Notes: generated from the sequence alone by a model not told the origin. A stretch of DNA of 64,000 bases from Actinoplanes ianthinogenes (GCF_018324205.1 NZ_AP023356.1:1860001-1924000), one strand, 5' to 3'; positions 1 to 9,171 are shown, numbered from the stretch's first letter. Made by a program: numbers and translations.

Positions 1-614
1 TAACACATCGTGCACTTCCACGCCCGGCCGTCGTCCTTGCGCTGATCGATCACGCCGTAGGGGCAGGCCGGGATGCAGTACCCGCACCCGTTGCAGATGT
101 CCTCCTGCACCACGACCGTGCCGAACTCGGTGCGGAACAGCGCGCCGGTCGGGCACACGTCCAGGCAGGCGGCGTGCGTGCAGTGCTTGCACACGTCGGA
201 CATCATCAGCCAGCGGAAATCGCTGCGCGGCGCGTCCGGCGTGCGTCCGGGAAGATCGTGTCCGGGCATCCCGAGGAATTGCGGTCCGCCGCTGGTCGCG
301 GCCTCCGCGAAGACATCAACCGATTTGGGTACGCCCGGAGCACCGGCCCCGCGGTCCCCGGCGACCGCCGGCTGCTCGATGAACGCGACGTGCCGCCACG
401 AGTCGGCGCTCAGCCCACCCGTGTTGTCGTAGGAGTGCCCGAGCAGCTGGAACCCGTCGTCGGGCACCGCGTTCCACTCCTTGCAGGCCACCTCGCACGC
501 CTTGCAGCCGATGCAGACGCTGGTGTCGGTGAAGAAGCCCATCCGCGGCGGCGCCTCCGGATACCCCGCGTCGGGCGCCGGATCGAGCGGGCCGTACAGG
601 CTGTTCTTCCCCAC
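1..614 (-). CDS. fdhB: Formate dehydrogenase iron-sulfur (beta) subunit, 3' end cut by window edge
   Basis: This is the electron-transfer subunit of a formate dehydrogenase and carries electrons from the catalytic subunit through 4Fe-4S clusters. About 204 codons are visible before the window edge, so the C terminus is missing. The translation shows the dicluster pattern: CIGCKAC with a following C near residues 34-44, then CKHCTHAAC, then CNGCGYCIPACPYG, then CTMC at the edge. The start is a GTG at 612-614, one base after the fdhA stop, so the two are translationally coupled. A cytochrome-type gamma subunit or accessory gene may lie beyond the edge but cannot be seen. Confidence 0.93.
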   Translation of the reverse strand, partial: MGKNSLYGPLDPAPDAGYPEAPPRMGFFTDTSVCIGCKACEVACKEWNAVPDDGFQLLGHSYDNTGGLSADSWRHVAFIEQPAVAGDRGAGAPGVPKSVDVFAEAATSGGPQFLGMPGHDLPGRTPDAPRSDFRWLMMSDVCKHCTHAACLDVCPTGALFRTEFGTVVVQEDICNGCGYCIPACPYGVIDQRKDDGRAWKCTMC

Positions 615-615
615 C

Positions 616-3600
616 TCAGTGCTCCCCGGTGTCCAGGCCGGCCCGTTTCCGGTACCCGGCGACGTACGCGAGCAGTTCCGGCCCCCGCGGCCGGCGGCCC
701 GGCCGGATGTCACACGTCCCGACCTTGCTCTCCTGGATCAGCACGTTCGGGTCGAGGGTGATCCCGATCAGGTCGTTCGCGGAGTCGCCGGTGACCAGCC
801 CGGAGCCGCCCCAGTGGTAGGGCAGCCAGATCTGGTGCAGCACCCGGCCGTCGACGCGCAACGGCCGGAGCCGATCGGTGACCAGCACCCGGGCCTCGAT
901 CGCGGCGCGGGCGGTGACGACGTGCGCCCAGCCGAGGTGCTCCAGCTCGCGCTCGGCGGCCAGCTGCGGGGAGACCTCGACGAACATCTCCGGTTGCAGC
1001 TCGGACAGGTACGCCAGCTGCCGGCTCATGCCACCGGCGGTGTGGTGCTCGGTCAGGCGGCTGGTGCTGAAGACGTACGGAAAGACGTCGGACGTGGGGT
1101 TGATCGGGTTGTCCGGGCGGTCGTAGGTCTTGCGGGTCGGGTTCGCCTGCTGCCCGTACAGCGGGTTGCGCACGGTCGACTCGGCCGGCTCGTAGTGCGT
1201 CGGCATCGGGCCGTCGATCAGGCCGCTCGGCGCGTACAGCCAGCCTTTCCCGTCGCCCTGCATGATGAACGGGTCGTCGCCGGCGATCGCCGCGACACCG
1301 GACGCGCCCTCCGGCGGGCGGTAATCGGGCGCCTTCGTCTTCTCGAAGTCGGGCACGTCGTAACCGGTCCACTCGCCGGCCTCGGCGTCCCACCAGACGT
1401 ACTTCTTCCGCTCCGACCACGGCCTGCCCGCCGGGTCCGCCGAGGCCCGGTTGTAGAGGGTGCGGCGGTCGGACGGCCAGGCCCAGCCCCACTCGGCGGC
1501 CACCCAGTCCTGCTCGTGGCCGGGTTTGCGGCGGGCCGCCTGGTTCACCCCGTCCTTGAAGACGCCCGAGTAGATCCAGCAGCCGCAGGCGGTCGACCCG
1601 TCGGCCTTGAGCGCGGTGAAATTGGGCAGCGGCTTGCCGGTGGCGACCTCGTACCCGTTGATCTCCCTGAGCACGCTCTCGCCGTCCTCCGGGTCGTAGT
1701 CCCAGTTCAGCTTGAGCACGGCCGCATCGCGGGGCAGCGTCGAGCCGGCCAGCTTGGCCTTCACCATGCGGCCCAGCTGGGAGAAGAACCACAGCTCGGA
1801 GCGGCAGTCGCCGGGTGGGTCCAGCGCTTTCTCGCGCCACTGGAGCAGCCGCTGCGTCTGGGTGAAGGTGCCCTCCTTCTCGGCGTGCGAGGCGGCCGGC
1901 ATGAAGAACACCTCGGTCCGGCACTCCTCGGGGACGATCTCGCCGGTGGCGACCTCGGGGCCGTCCTTCCAGAACGTCGCCGACTCGATCATGAACAGGT
2001 CGCGGACCACCAGCCAGTCCAGGTTCGCCATGCCGAGCCGCTGGGCCTTGCCGTGCGCGGAGCCGACCGCCGGGTTCTGGCCGAGCAGGAAGTACCCCTT
2101 GATCTTGCCGTCGATCATGTCGAGGACCTGCTGATACGTACCGTGATCGCCGGTGAGCCGGGGCAGCCACCCGAACCCCCAGTCGTTGTCCGCGGTCGCG
2201 GACTCACCCCAGTAGGCCTTGAGCAGACTGACCGCGTAGGCCTCGGCCTCGGCCCAGAAACCCTTCTGCTCCGGGTGCCGGATCGCGTCCACCCACTGGC
2301 GGAACGTCTCGTGCTGCGTGTGGTGCGGCATCGGCAGGTAGCCCGGCAGCAGGTTGAACAGGGTCGGGATGTCGGTCGAGCCCTGGATGCTGGCGTGCCC
2401 GCGCAGCGCCATCACGCCGCCGCCCGGACGGCCGATGTTCCCCAGCAGCAGCTGGATGATCGCGCCGGTGCGGATGTACTGCACACCGACGCTGTGCTGG
2501 GTCCAGCCGACCGAGTAGACCAGGGCGGTGGTGCGCTCCCGGCCGGAGTTGCTCGTCCACGCCTCACAGACCTCGAGGAACGTGTCCCGCGGCACGCCGC
2601 AGACCCGCTCCACCACCTCCGGGGTGTACCGGGCGTAGTGCCGCTTGAGGATCTGGTAGACGCAGCGCGGGTCGGTCAGCGTCGGATCGCGGGGCACGTC
2701 GGCGGGCACCGGCGGGCCGTGCGACTCCTGCTCCAGGCCGGAGGCCGTCTCCCGGTCGATGTGTGTCTGCTCATGGTCCGGGGCAGTGTCGTGCTGCCCC
2801 TGATACGCCCAGCTGCCCTGGTGATAGGCGCGGTTGCCCGGGTCGTAGCCGGAGAACAGCCCGTCGAGGTCCTCGGTGTCCTGGAACTCCTCGCTCACGA
2901 TCATGGACGCGTTGGTGTACGCCACGACGTACTCCCGGAAGTCCTTCTCGTTCGCCAGGATGTAGTTGATCACCCCACCCAGGAACGCGATGTCAGCCCC
3001 GGCCCGCACCGGCACGTAGCTGTGCGCGAGCGCGCTGGTCCGGGTGAACCGCGGGTCGATGTGGATCACCTTGGCGCCGCGGTTCTTCGCCTCCACGACG
3101 TACTGGAAACCCACCGGGTGGGCCTCCGCCATGTTGGAGCCCTGGATGATGATGCAGTCGGCGTTCGCCAGATCCTGGAGGAATCCGGTGGCCCCGCCAC
3201 GGCCGAAGCTGGTTCCCAGACCGGGAACGGTGGCGGAGTGTCAAATGCGCGCCTGGTTCTCGATCTGCAGTGCGCCCAGCGCGGTGAACAGCTTCTTGAT
3301 CAGGTAGTTCTCTTCGTTGTCCAGGGTGGCGCCGCCGAGGCTGGCGATGCCCATCGTCCGGTTCAGCGGGTGGCCCTCGGCGTCGGCGTCCTCCCACGTC
3401 TCGGCGCGCGCCTTGAGGACCCGGTCCGCGATCATGTCCATCGCGGTGTCCAGGTCCAGCTCTTCCCAGTCGGTGCCGTAGGGACGGCGGTAGAGCACCG
3501 TGCGCTGCCGGCGGTCGCTGGTGACCAGGCTCTTGCTGGCCGAACCTTTCGGGCAGAGGCGGCCCCGGGAGATCGGGCTGTCCGGGTCACCCTCGATCTG

Positions 3601-3810
3601 GGTGACCTCGCCGTCCTTCACATAGATCCGCTGGCCGCAGCCGACCGCGCAGTACGGGCAGACCGAGCGGGCCACCGAGTCGGCGGTCTCGGTGCGGGCG
3701 GTCAGCGCGCGGGTGCGGGCACTCTGGACGGCGACGCCGCGCCCCAGTGGGTCGGTGCCGGTGAGCTGCCGGTAGACCGGCCAGCCCTCGATCCAGGTGC
3801 GCACCCCCAT
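616..3810 (-). CDS. fdhA: Selenocysteine-containing formate dehydrogenase catalytic (alpha) subunit
   Basis: This is the molybdopterin-dependent formate dehydrogenase large subunit of the FDH-N/O-like family, which oxidises formate to CO2. It reads as 1064 residues from ATG at 3808-3810 if the in-frame TGA at 3241-3243 (codon 190) is decoded as selenocysteine. Both sides of the TGA are family sequence in one frame: NQARI before it and HSATVPGLGTSFGRG after it, with the invariant His next to Sec. The N-terminal 4Fe-4S cysteines are C51, C54, C58 and C86. No twin-arginine signal is seen, unlike E. coli FdnG, so a cytoplasmic site is inferred. An ordinary caller would split it at the TGA. The organism must carry sel genes, which are not in this window. 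Confidence 0.93.
3194..3243 (-). promoter_or_regulatory. bSECIS hairpin downstream of the fdhA UGA
   Basis: Directly after the TGA (3241-3243, minus strand) lies a two-part stem. The inner stem GTTCCC/GGGAAC (3223-3228 with 3212-3217) closes a GGTCT loop (3218-3222). An outer stem CCGCCAC/GTGGCGG pairs 3230-3236 with 3194-3200. The GGUCU apical loop and its distance of about 18 nt from the UGA match the E. coli fdhF SECIS recognised by SelB. This supports recoding rather than termination. Confidence 0.85.
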
Positions 3811-3910
3811 GCGATCGACCCTAACCCGGCACCGACGACCCCGCACGGTTCAGCGAACGTGCCAGATACCTGAATCGCTGGGCGATTGTCGGCCGTCGTC
3901 ACTAATATCG

Positions 3911-3934
3911 TCCCGTCCGGTTACGGACGGGAGG
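3911..3934 (+). promoter_or_regulatory. Hairpin that buries the Shine-Dalgarno of the 3940 gene
   Basis: A perfect 9-bp stem, TCCCGTCCG (3911-3919) with CGGACGGGA (3924-3932), closes a GTTA loop. The strong ribosome-binding site GGGAGG (3929-3934) sits in and just after the 3' arm, five bases before the ATG at 3940. The geometry suggests translational control by SD occlusion. It could instead be a terminator-like stem without a U tract. Confidence 0.5.
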
Positions 3935-3939
3935 TATGG

Positions 3940-6924
3940 ATGGATTCGGAGCGCAACGACGCGGAGCGGGCACGGAGCCCGGGGCCGTGGGACACGCCGC
4001 CGCCGAGCAAGGGTGGTCCCGCGCCGTCGTCCGCGGATCCCCCCGTGCCCGCTCCCCCTACGGTTTCGTCTGCCCCTCCGGGCTCGTCTGCTCCTCCGGG
4101 CTCGTCTGCTCCTCCGGGTTCGCCGGCTCCTCCGGATTCGCCGGCCCCTCCGGACTCGTCGGCCCCTCCGGGCTCGTCGGCCCCTCCGGGCTCGTCTGCT
4201 CTTCCCGGCTCGCCGGCCCCTCCGGGCCTGCCCGCTCGTTCGGGTTCGTCGGCTCCTCCGATCAGTCGTTCGTCCGGCAAGCATCGGAGGCCGACCGTTC
4301 CGAGGCAGGCCTCGCCGCCGCCCGAGCCGTCGCCACCCGCGGAGTCGCCACCCGTCACGACAACCCGGCTGGCCAATCCGTGGGCGTCGGCGGCGCCGCC
4401 CCGGGCCGCGAAACCTCCCACCCCGCCGCACCGTCCGGACTCGGCGAGTCCGGTGCCGCTCAGTCCGGACTCGACCAGTCGGGCGCCCCGCATTCCGGAT
4501 CCGACCGCTCCCGCACCCCGCCGGCCGGAGCCTGTCGCGCCCGCTCCGCGCCTGCCCGAAGCGCTGACGCCCCCGCCGCAGGCACCGGCGCCTCTCACGC
4601 CGCCGCCGCACGCTCCGCCGTCGGCCGGACGATCGTCGCCTGCCTGGGCCGCGCCACCCGCCACACGGCCCGTCACGCCGACGCCGGGCTCAGCGGCCAC
4701 CCCGCCGGTCACTCGGCCCGCGGGGCCCGCCTCCCAGCCCTTGGCACCACCTTCCGCCCGGCCCGTCGCGCCGCCGCCGACTCCTTCGCCGCCGCGGCGG
4801 CCACCCTTCGGCGCTCCCGAGGTCCCTCAGTCGCCGCCCCTCCCCGTTCCGGAGGTTCCCCGGCAGCGCGCCGAGACCATCTCCCGGCGAGAACATCCGC
4901 CGGAGGCACCGGCCGTTCATGCACCGCCACCGGCCGTTCATGCACCCCCGCCAGCCGTTCATGCACCGCCGCCGGCCGTTCCCGCACCGCCGCCGGCCGT
5001 CTATTCGCCGGTTCCGGGACACCAGCCGGCCCCGCCGCCGGGTGCTTGGGAAGCGCCGCCCGGCCGGCCGCCGCACGTACCCGACATGGTTCTTCCGGCC
5101 GTACCCCAAACGACCGAAACCGCGATCGAAGCGCCCCCGGACTCGCCTCGGCGACATGTCCTGCTGATCGGCATCGCGTTGCTGGTGGTTCTCGCCGCCG
5201 CCGGCGGCCTCGTTTACCTGCAGACCCGGTCCGATTCGTCACCGGATCCGAAGGCCGCCGCGGCGCAGGCCGCGACCGCTCTGCGCGGACAGGACGCCAC
5301 GTCGCTCAAAGTGAGTTTCTTCGACCAGACCGGTTTGGACGTGACCGGCGATCTGACCGTCACCGCGGGTGGGACCGCGCAGGGCACGCTCACCGACGCG
5401 GGCGGCGGAAAGGCCGATTTCCGCGCTGCGCGCGCGGACACCGCGGTCCGCGGGGACAAGGCTTGGTGGGCACGTCGCGACGCCGCTCGGGTCGCTGCTC
5501 TCCAAGGCGTTTGGGTACGCCCGAAAGGCCTCGCCTTTCCGGTCGAAACAGCCGCCCTGCAACCCGATTCCCTGGCCGGGATGATCGACTGGGTCCGCAG
5601 CGGCGGAACGGCGGCCACCGACGTGCGCACCGTCGCCGGGCAGCCGGTGGTCGGATTGCGGCGCGGCGGCTGGACGTTCCTGTTCAGCAGCGCCGAGCCG
5701 CATCGGCTGGTGTGGTTCGGCGGTGCGGTCCAGGATCGCGCGCCGATCGCCCCGCTCCAGCCGGGTAAACCGATCAACTATCGGTCGTCGCAGCTGACCC
5801 CGCCGACGCCGCCCTACGTGAGCGCGCTGGTGAATCCGCCGCCGGAGAACGCCGAGGTCGCCGATTTCCCGGACGCCGCCGTGGTCGAGGAGAACGCGAC
5901 GGCGAAACGGCCGGCTTTCGAGGTGGAGGTCAATGCGACCACCTGCCGGACGACGACCTGCACCTGGTCGGTGACGGTGACCAACACCGGGACGGCCGCG
6001 GGCAAGGCCTCGGTGGTCGCCTCGGTATCACCGGGAATGACGCAGACCCAGGTCACCTCGCTCGGCACGCTGCAACCAGGAGCGATCGCGACCACCGCGA
6101 CAATGAGTTTCCGTAACCCGGCGCCGACCAACCAGGACGTCTCCGCGGACTATCGCGCCGAGGTCTTCACCGAGCAGTTGCACGGCCCGAATCTCAAAGT
6201 GATGCGCCGTCTGCAGGAGGACGGCGTCGTCGTCGGCCGCTCGGAACTGCTGAGCGGGCTCGATCCCAGCCAGTTGCCGACGGTGTTGCTGGCCCTGGAC
6301 GCGATGCGGAAAGCACCTCATTTCGACGCCGACAAAGCGGTCCAGGCGATGGAGGACACGGTGACCTACGGCGGTTTGCCGGAGGTCGGTGAGCTGATCG
6401 GCTCCGGGCGCCTGGAGAACCCCGAAATTCTCTACCCGAAACTGCAGAATCTCATTTTCGAGTACGACACCGGGGCGCCCGGAACGCCGGTGCACGAGAA
6501 GCTGGGCTCGCGGCGGCAGTTGCAGATCGCGGCCGCGATGCTGCGCCAGGATCCGCAAGCGCGGGTGGCGCTCGACGGGACCGAGGTGGTCGACGGCAAG
6601 AAGTACCGGGCCGATGTGCTGGTGCACTCCGGCCGGCAGACCGTCGCGATCCAGACCAAGTCGGTGAGCAGCGATTCGGTCAGCACGAATCTCCAGAGCG
6701 CGGTGAAGGAGCTGCAGCAGGGCGCGCCGCCGGGAAGCTCCCGGGCGGTGTGGCTCTATCTGGAGGCGCCGGCGGGATATCCGCATGCGGCGGCCCGGGA
6801 CTATTTCGACGCCACGTTCCGCAAAGCGGGCTCGGACCTCTGCAAGCGAGTCGACGAGGTCGTCGTGGTCAACCAGAGCGGCGTGCAGCGGTGGACCAAG
6901 CAGCAGCTGCCCGGCTGCGGCTGA
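3940..6924 (+). CDS. Large proline-rich membrane protein with a restriction-endonuclease-like C-terminal segment
   Basis: This is a 994-residue protein of unknown function. ATG 3940 was chosen because GGGAGG lies five bases upstream; an earlier in-frame start at 3886 lacks this. Residues 1-400 are low-complexity Pro/Ala/Ser with two coding tandem repeats. One hydrophobic helix follows at about 406-428 (HVLLIGIALLVVLAAAGG). After it comes a folded region with a possible beta-sandwich (ATTCRTTTCTWSVTVTNTG). Near residues 887-910 lies KYRADVLV...VAIQTKS, which resembles the D-(X)n-(E/Q)-X-K core of PD-(D/E)XK/Mrr nucleases, with Gln in place of Glu. The nuclease reading is inference. The gene stands alone and diverges from fdhA. 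Confidence 0.7.
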   Translation: MDSERNDAERARSPGPWDTPPPSKGGPAPSSADPPVPAPPTVSSAPPGSSAPPGSSAPPGSPAPPDSPAPPDSSAPPGSSAPPGSSALPGSPAPPGLPARSGSSAPPISRSSGKHRRPTVPRQASPPPEPSPPAESPPVTTTRLANPWASAAPPRAAKPPTPPHRPDSASPVPLSPDSTSRAPRIPDPTAPAPRRPEPVAPAPRLPEALTPPPQAPAPLTPPPHAPPSAGRSSPAWAAPPATRPVTPTPGSAATPPVTRPAGPASQPLAPPSARPVAPPPTPSPPRRPPFGAPEVPQSPPLPVPEVPRQRAETISRREHPPEAPAVHAPPPAVHAPPPAVHAPPPAVPAPPPAVYSPVPGHQPAPPPGAWEAPPGRPPHVPDMVLPAVPQTTETAIEAPPDSPRRHVLLIGIALLVVLAAAGGLVYLQTRSDSSPDPKAAAAQAATALRGQDATSLKVSFFDQTGLDVTGDLTVTAGGTAQGTLTDAGGGKADFRAARADTAVRGDKAWWARRDAARVAALQGVWVRPKGLAFPVETAALQPDSLAGMIDWVRSGGTAATDVRTVAGQPVVGLRRGGWTFLFSSAEPHRLVWFGGAVQDRAPIAPLQPGKPINYRSSQLTPPTPPYVSALVNPPPENAEVADFPDAAVVEENATAKRPAFEVEVNATTCRTTTCTWSVTVTNTGTAAGKASVVASVSPGMTQTQVTSLGTLQPGAIATTATMSFRNPAPTNQDVSADYRAEVFTEQLHGPNLKVMRRLQEDGVVVGRSELLSGLDPSQLPTVLLALDAMRKAPHFDADKAVQAMEDTVTYGGLPEVGELIGSGRLENPEILYPKLQNLIFEYDTGAPGTPVHEKLGSRRQLQIAAAMLRQDPQARVALDGTEVVDGKKYRADVLVHSGRQTVAIQTKSVSSDSVSTNLQSAVKELQQGAPPGSSRAVWLYLEAPAGYPHAAARDYFDATFRKAGSDLCKRVDEVVVVNQSGVQRWTKQQLPGCG
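4066..4260 (+). repeat. 18-bp coding tandem repeat (six-residue GSSAPP-type unit)
   Basis: About ten degenerate copies of an 18-nt unit encode GSSAPP, GSPAPP or DSPAPP inside the proline-rich region of the 3940 gene. They probably form an extended, wall- or cytoplasm-spanning linker. Copy number could vary between strains. Confidence 0.8.
4906..5003 (+). repeat. 21-bp coding tandem repeat (APPPAVH unit)
   Basis: Four to five copies of a 21-nt unit encode APPPAVH, the last ones drifting to APPPAVP and APPPAVY, just before the transmembrane helix of the 3940 gene. Confidence 0.8.
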
Positions 6925-7036
6925 CGGCGACTCTCCGTAGTTATCCACAGGCATAAATTTCGTTGTCGCGACGTGCCGGGCGATCGCCTAGCGTCGAACC
7001 CGGCCGGCCAGCCAAGACCCTTCGGACCACCCGCAC

Positions 7037-7063
7037 GGGCACCCGCGACCGTCGCGGGTGCCC
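7037..7063. terminator. Strong hairpin between the 3940 gene and the type VII cassette
   Basis: GGGCACCCGCG (7037-7047) pairs perfectly with CGCGGGTGCCC (7053-7063) across a five-base loop. It lies about 110 bp after the stop at 6924 and 40 bp before the YbaB-like start. There is no U tract. It could be a terminator for the upstream gene or a leader structure for the cassette. Confidence 0.5.
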
Positions 7064-7102
7064 GCCGATTCTTCGCGGACACCCGCGATGAGGGAGCTTC
7101 GC

Positions 7103-7480
7103 ATGGCCTCGAACGTGGAACCCCTGCTGGAGCCGGGCATGGCGCTGGACCGCATCGCCGCCTGGCAGCACGACATCGACAGACTGGTCACCCGGACGCG
7201 CGCGATGAGCGCCCGGCTGGCCGCGCTACGGCTCACCCTGAGCGATCCTCGCCACCTGGTCGAGGTCACCGTGGACGCGCAGGGCATGCTGATGGACCTG
7301 CGCTTCAGCGCCCGCGTGCCGCACCTCGCCCCCGACACCCTGTCCCGGACCGTGCTGAGCACCCTCGCGGAGGCGCGCCGCCAGGCCACCGACCGGGCCG
7401 TCGCCGTCATCACGGACACCGTCGGCGCCGACTCGGCCGCCATCCGCGCCATGGTGACCGGCACCCCTGAGCAGCCGTGA
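7103..7480 (+). CDS. YbaB/EbfC-like protein at the head of a type VII cassette
   Basis: This 125-residue protein has the YbaB/EbfC shape: an N-terminal helix with Arg-rich heptads, a beta hairpin around LVEVTVDAQGMLMDLRF, then a long C-terminal helix. YbaB proteins bind DNA as dimers. In actinobacteria, small diverged copies often precede EspC/WXG genes, where their role is unknown. The start at 7103 has AGGGAG six bases upstream; the in-frame ATG at 7088 would leave that site inside the gene. The stop overlaps the next start (GTGA). Confidence 0.72.
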   Translation: MASNVEPLLEPGMALDRIAAWQHDIDRLVTRTRAMSARLAALRLTLSDPRHLVEVTVDAQGMLMDLRFSARVPHLAPDTLSRTVLSTLAEARRQATDRAVAVITDTVGADSAAIRAMVTGTPEQP

Positions 7481-7797
7481 CAGCCCCGGGCCGGGTGCTC
7501 GTCGACGCTGCCCAGCTCCGCCGGCACGCCGGCACCCTGCGGGGCTTCCAGGATCGTTTCGACGCCGTCCGAGCGGCGAGTGCCGCGATCACCGAGGACC
7601 ACGCGGCGTTCGGGAGGCTGTGCAGCTGGCTCCCGGCGATCCTGGCCGCGCGGCACCGGCGCCAGGCGGAGTTGACCGACTACGTCGCCGAAAACCTCGA
7701 CTTCCTGATCCACGACCTGGAGTCCACCGCCACGGACTACGAGACGACCGACCACCGATCCGCCACCACCATCCGCAACGCGGGCGGGCCGGCATGA
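7477..7797 (+). CDS. EspC-like type VII secretion-associated small protein
   Basis: This 106-residue helical protein resembles the EspC/DUF2580 group of type VII substrates: VLVDAAQLRRHAG at the N terminus, two predicted amphipathic helices, and an acidic C terminus with ATDYETTD. It starts at GTG 7477, overlapping the previous stop by four bases, and its stop overlaps the next ATG. This implies coupled, stoichiometric translation of the cassette. Members are thought to be co-secreted with, or to chaperone, their neighbours. No core type VII ATPase or channel gene is in the window. Confidence 0.65.
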   Translation: MTAPGRVLVDAAQLRRHAGTLRGFQDRFDAVRAASAAITEDHAAFGRLCSWLPAILAARHRRQAELTDYVAENLDFLIHDLESTATDYETTDHRSATTIRNAGGPA

Positions 7798-8486
7798 CAT
7801 CGCTCATCGCCGCTCCGGAGGCGCCGGACGCGGCGATCGGCGCCACGGTGATCGGGGACATGGCCGACCTCGTCACCACCATCCGAGGCGGCGACTGGGT
7901 GGACAGCGCGCTGACCGGAGCCACCACCGGCCTCAGCGTGGGCTCCGTCGCCATCGATCCCTTCGGCTCCCTGCTGGCGAACGGTCTCGGATGGGCGATG
8001 GAGTACTTCGAGCCCCTCCGGCACCTGCTCGACGAACTGACCGGCGCGCCGCAGCAGGTCAGCGCCCACGCCGCCACCTGGGAGAACATCGCCGGCTCCC
8101 TGAACGACGCGGCCACCGGCCTGCGTCACTCGCTGGCGGCCGACCTCCCGGACTGGCAGGGCACCGCGGCGGAGGCGTACTCGTCGATGATGTCGCACAA
8201 CGTCGCGGCTCTGGGCATCCTGAGCGGCACGGCCTCCGCCATGTCGGCCGCCACCGAGGCCGCGGGAAACCTGGTGCGCTTCACCCGAGACCTGGTCCGC
8301 GATCTGATCGCCGACCTGGTGGCCCGGGTGATCGTCTGGGCGCTCGAGGCCATGGCCGTGGTCACCCTCCCGGTGGTCGCCACCCAGATCGTCCTGGCGG
8401 TCGCCAAGTGGGCCGCCCGGATAGCCGGCTACACCACCGCCCTCACCACCAGCCTCACCAACCTCTCCCACCTCATTCACGGGTAA
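7794..8486 (+). CDS. WXG-type carrier protein of the toxin cassette
   Basis: This 230-residue protein carries the WXG turn as DWQGTAAEAY in a helix-turn-helix layout, after a hydrophobic N-terminal segment. Helices follow, then a hydrophobic stretch (VVTLPVVATQIVLAVAKW) near the C terminus. ATG 7794 overlaps the previous stop. The family serves as the secreted N-terminal carrier of polymorphic toxins. Here the carrier ends at TAA 8484-8486, and the toxin gene begins in the same frame one codon later, so the pair looks like a split carrier-toxin protein. Confidence 0.7.
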   Translation: MTSLIAAPEAPDAAIGATVIGDMADLVTTIRGGDWVDSALTGATTGLSVGSVAIDPFGSLLANGLGWAMEYFEPLRHLLDELTGAPQQVSAHAATWENIAGSLNDAATGLRHSLAADLPDWQGTAAEAYSSMMSHNVAALGILSGTASAMSAATEAAGNLVRFTRDLVRDLIADLVARVIVWALEAMAVVTLPVVATQIVLAVAKWAARIAGYTTALTTSLTNLSHLIHG

Positions 8487-8489
8487 CTC

Positions 8490-9161
8490 ATGTCTCGGTC
8501 GAAGAGACCTGAAGGTGAGAACAATTCACCGCGCGGCGGACGCCACCATCAGAGCGGCGGACCCGAAGCCCGTAACGTGTCGGCAGGTCACTCGAACGCG
8601 CAACAGATCAGCCGGGGCGGCCGCTCCGGCGGTAAACAACCCATCACCGACCCGCATCAGGCAGCCAATCCCCTCATCACCCAACCGACCGGCACGAAGG
8701 GCGGCACTCCGACCGGCCCGCGCACCGAAATCGATCGCGACCAGAACGAGGAGGGCCGCCGATCAATTGGACGCGAAAACGAGGCTGCCTCGCTCCTGGC
8801 CGCAAACGGTTACCGGATCCAGCAGAATCCCAGCAAGGCCGAGATAGCTCAAGCACGCCAAGCACACGGGGATCTTGGCAGCCCGATGAAAGATCCCGAC
8901 TACATACTTGAAGGCCGAGTATTCGACTGCTATTCGCCGAATCCGGCCACAAACGCGCGCAACGCATGGAGTGAGGTGAGAGACAAAGGAGAGGACGGGC
9001 AGACGCAGCGCGTCGTGATGGACCTCAAATACTGGAAAGGTGACATGTCGATGATATGGCGACAATTCCGGGACTGGCCCCTCCCTAAGATCAAAGAGGT
9101 AAAGATGATCACCCCTGATGATCAAATCATACAGATCATCCCTCATCCGGATGAAACGTGA
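8490..9161 (+). CDS. CdiA-type tRNA-nuclease-like toxin
   Basis: The protein has 223 residues. Residues 1-90 are polar and disordered (Gly, Arg, Gln, Asn rich). From about residue 93 the sequence matches the contact-dependent inhibition toxin C terminus (CdiA-CT tRNase) pattern: GRENEAASLLAANGY, then DPDYILEGRVFDCYSP, then RDKGEDGQTQRVVMDL. The conserved acidic residues and Lys suggest a metal-dependent nuclease of PD-(D/E)XK type. It starts three bases after the WXG gene in the same frame, with a poor ribosome site. Base composition is visibly more AT-rich than its neighbours, as is usual for exchanged toxin modules. Family assignment is by eye. Confidence 0.72.
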   Translation: MSRSKRPEGENNSPRGGRHHQSGGPEARNVSAGHSNAQQISRGGRSGGKQPITDPHQAANPLITQPTGTKGGTPTGPRTEIDRDQNEEGRRSIGRENEAASLLAANGYRIQQNPSKAEIAQARQAHGDLGSPMKDPDYILEGRVFDCYSPNPATNARNAWSEVRDKGEDGQTQRVVMDLKYWKGDMSMIWRQFRDWPLPKIKEVKMITPDDQIIQIIPHPDET

Positions 9162-9171
9162 GAGCGAATAC

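Noticed and set aside
3241..3243. TGA as a nonsense mutation making fdhA a pseudogene
   Set aside because: The residues on both sides are conserved FDH sequence in the same frame, the position is that of the family's Sec, and a SECIS-like stem follows.
481..3873. 1130-codon open frame on the plus strand
   Set aside because: It is antisense to fdhA, whose iron-sulfur and Sec motifs are clear. Its translation is Arg/Val/Gly-rich with no family pattern, as expected from codon bias in high-GC DNA.
3936..5768. Alternative plus-strand frame over the proline-rich gene
   Set aside because: The 3940 frame has the better-spaced ribosome site, a clear membrane helix and a folded C terminus; the alternative is low-complexity throughout.
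6941..6949. Perfect DnaA box TTATCCACA suggesting a replication origin
   Set aside because: Only a single box is present, with no AT-rich unwinding region, no cluster of boxes and no dnaA or dnaN nearby.
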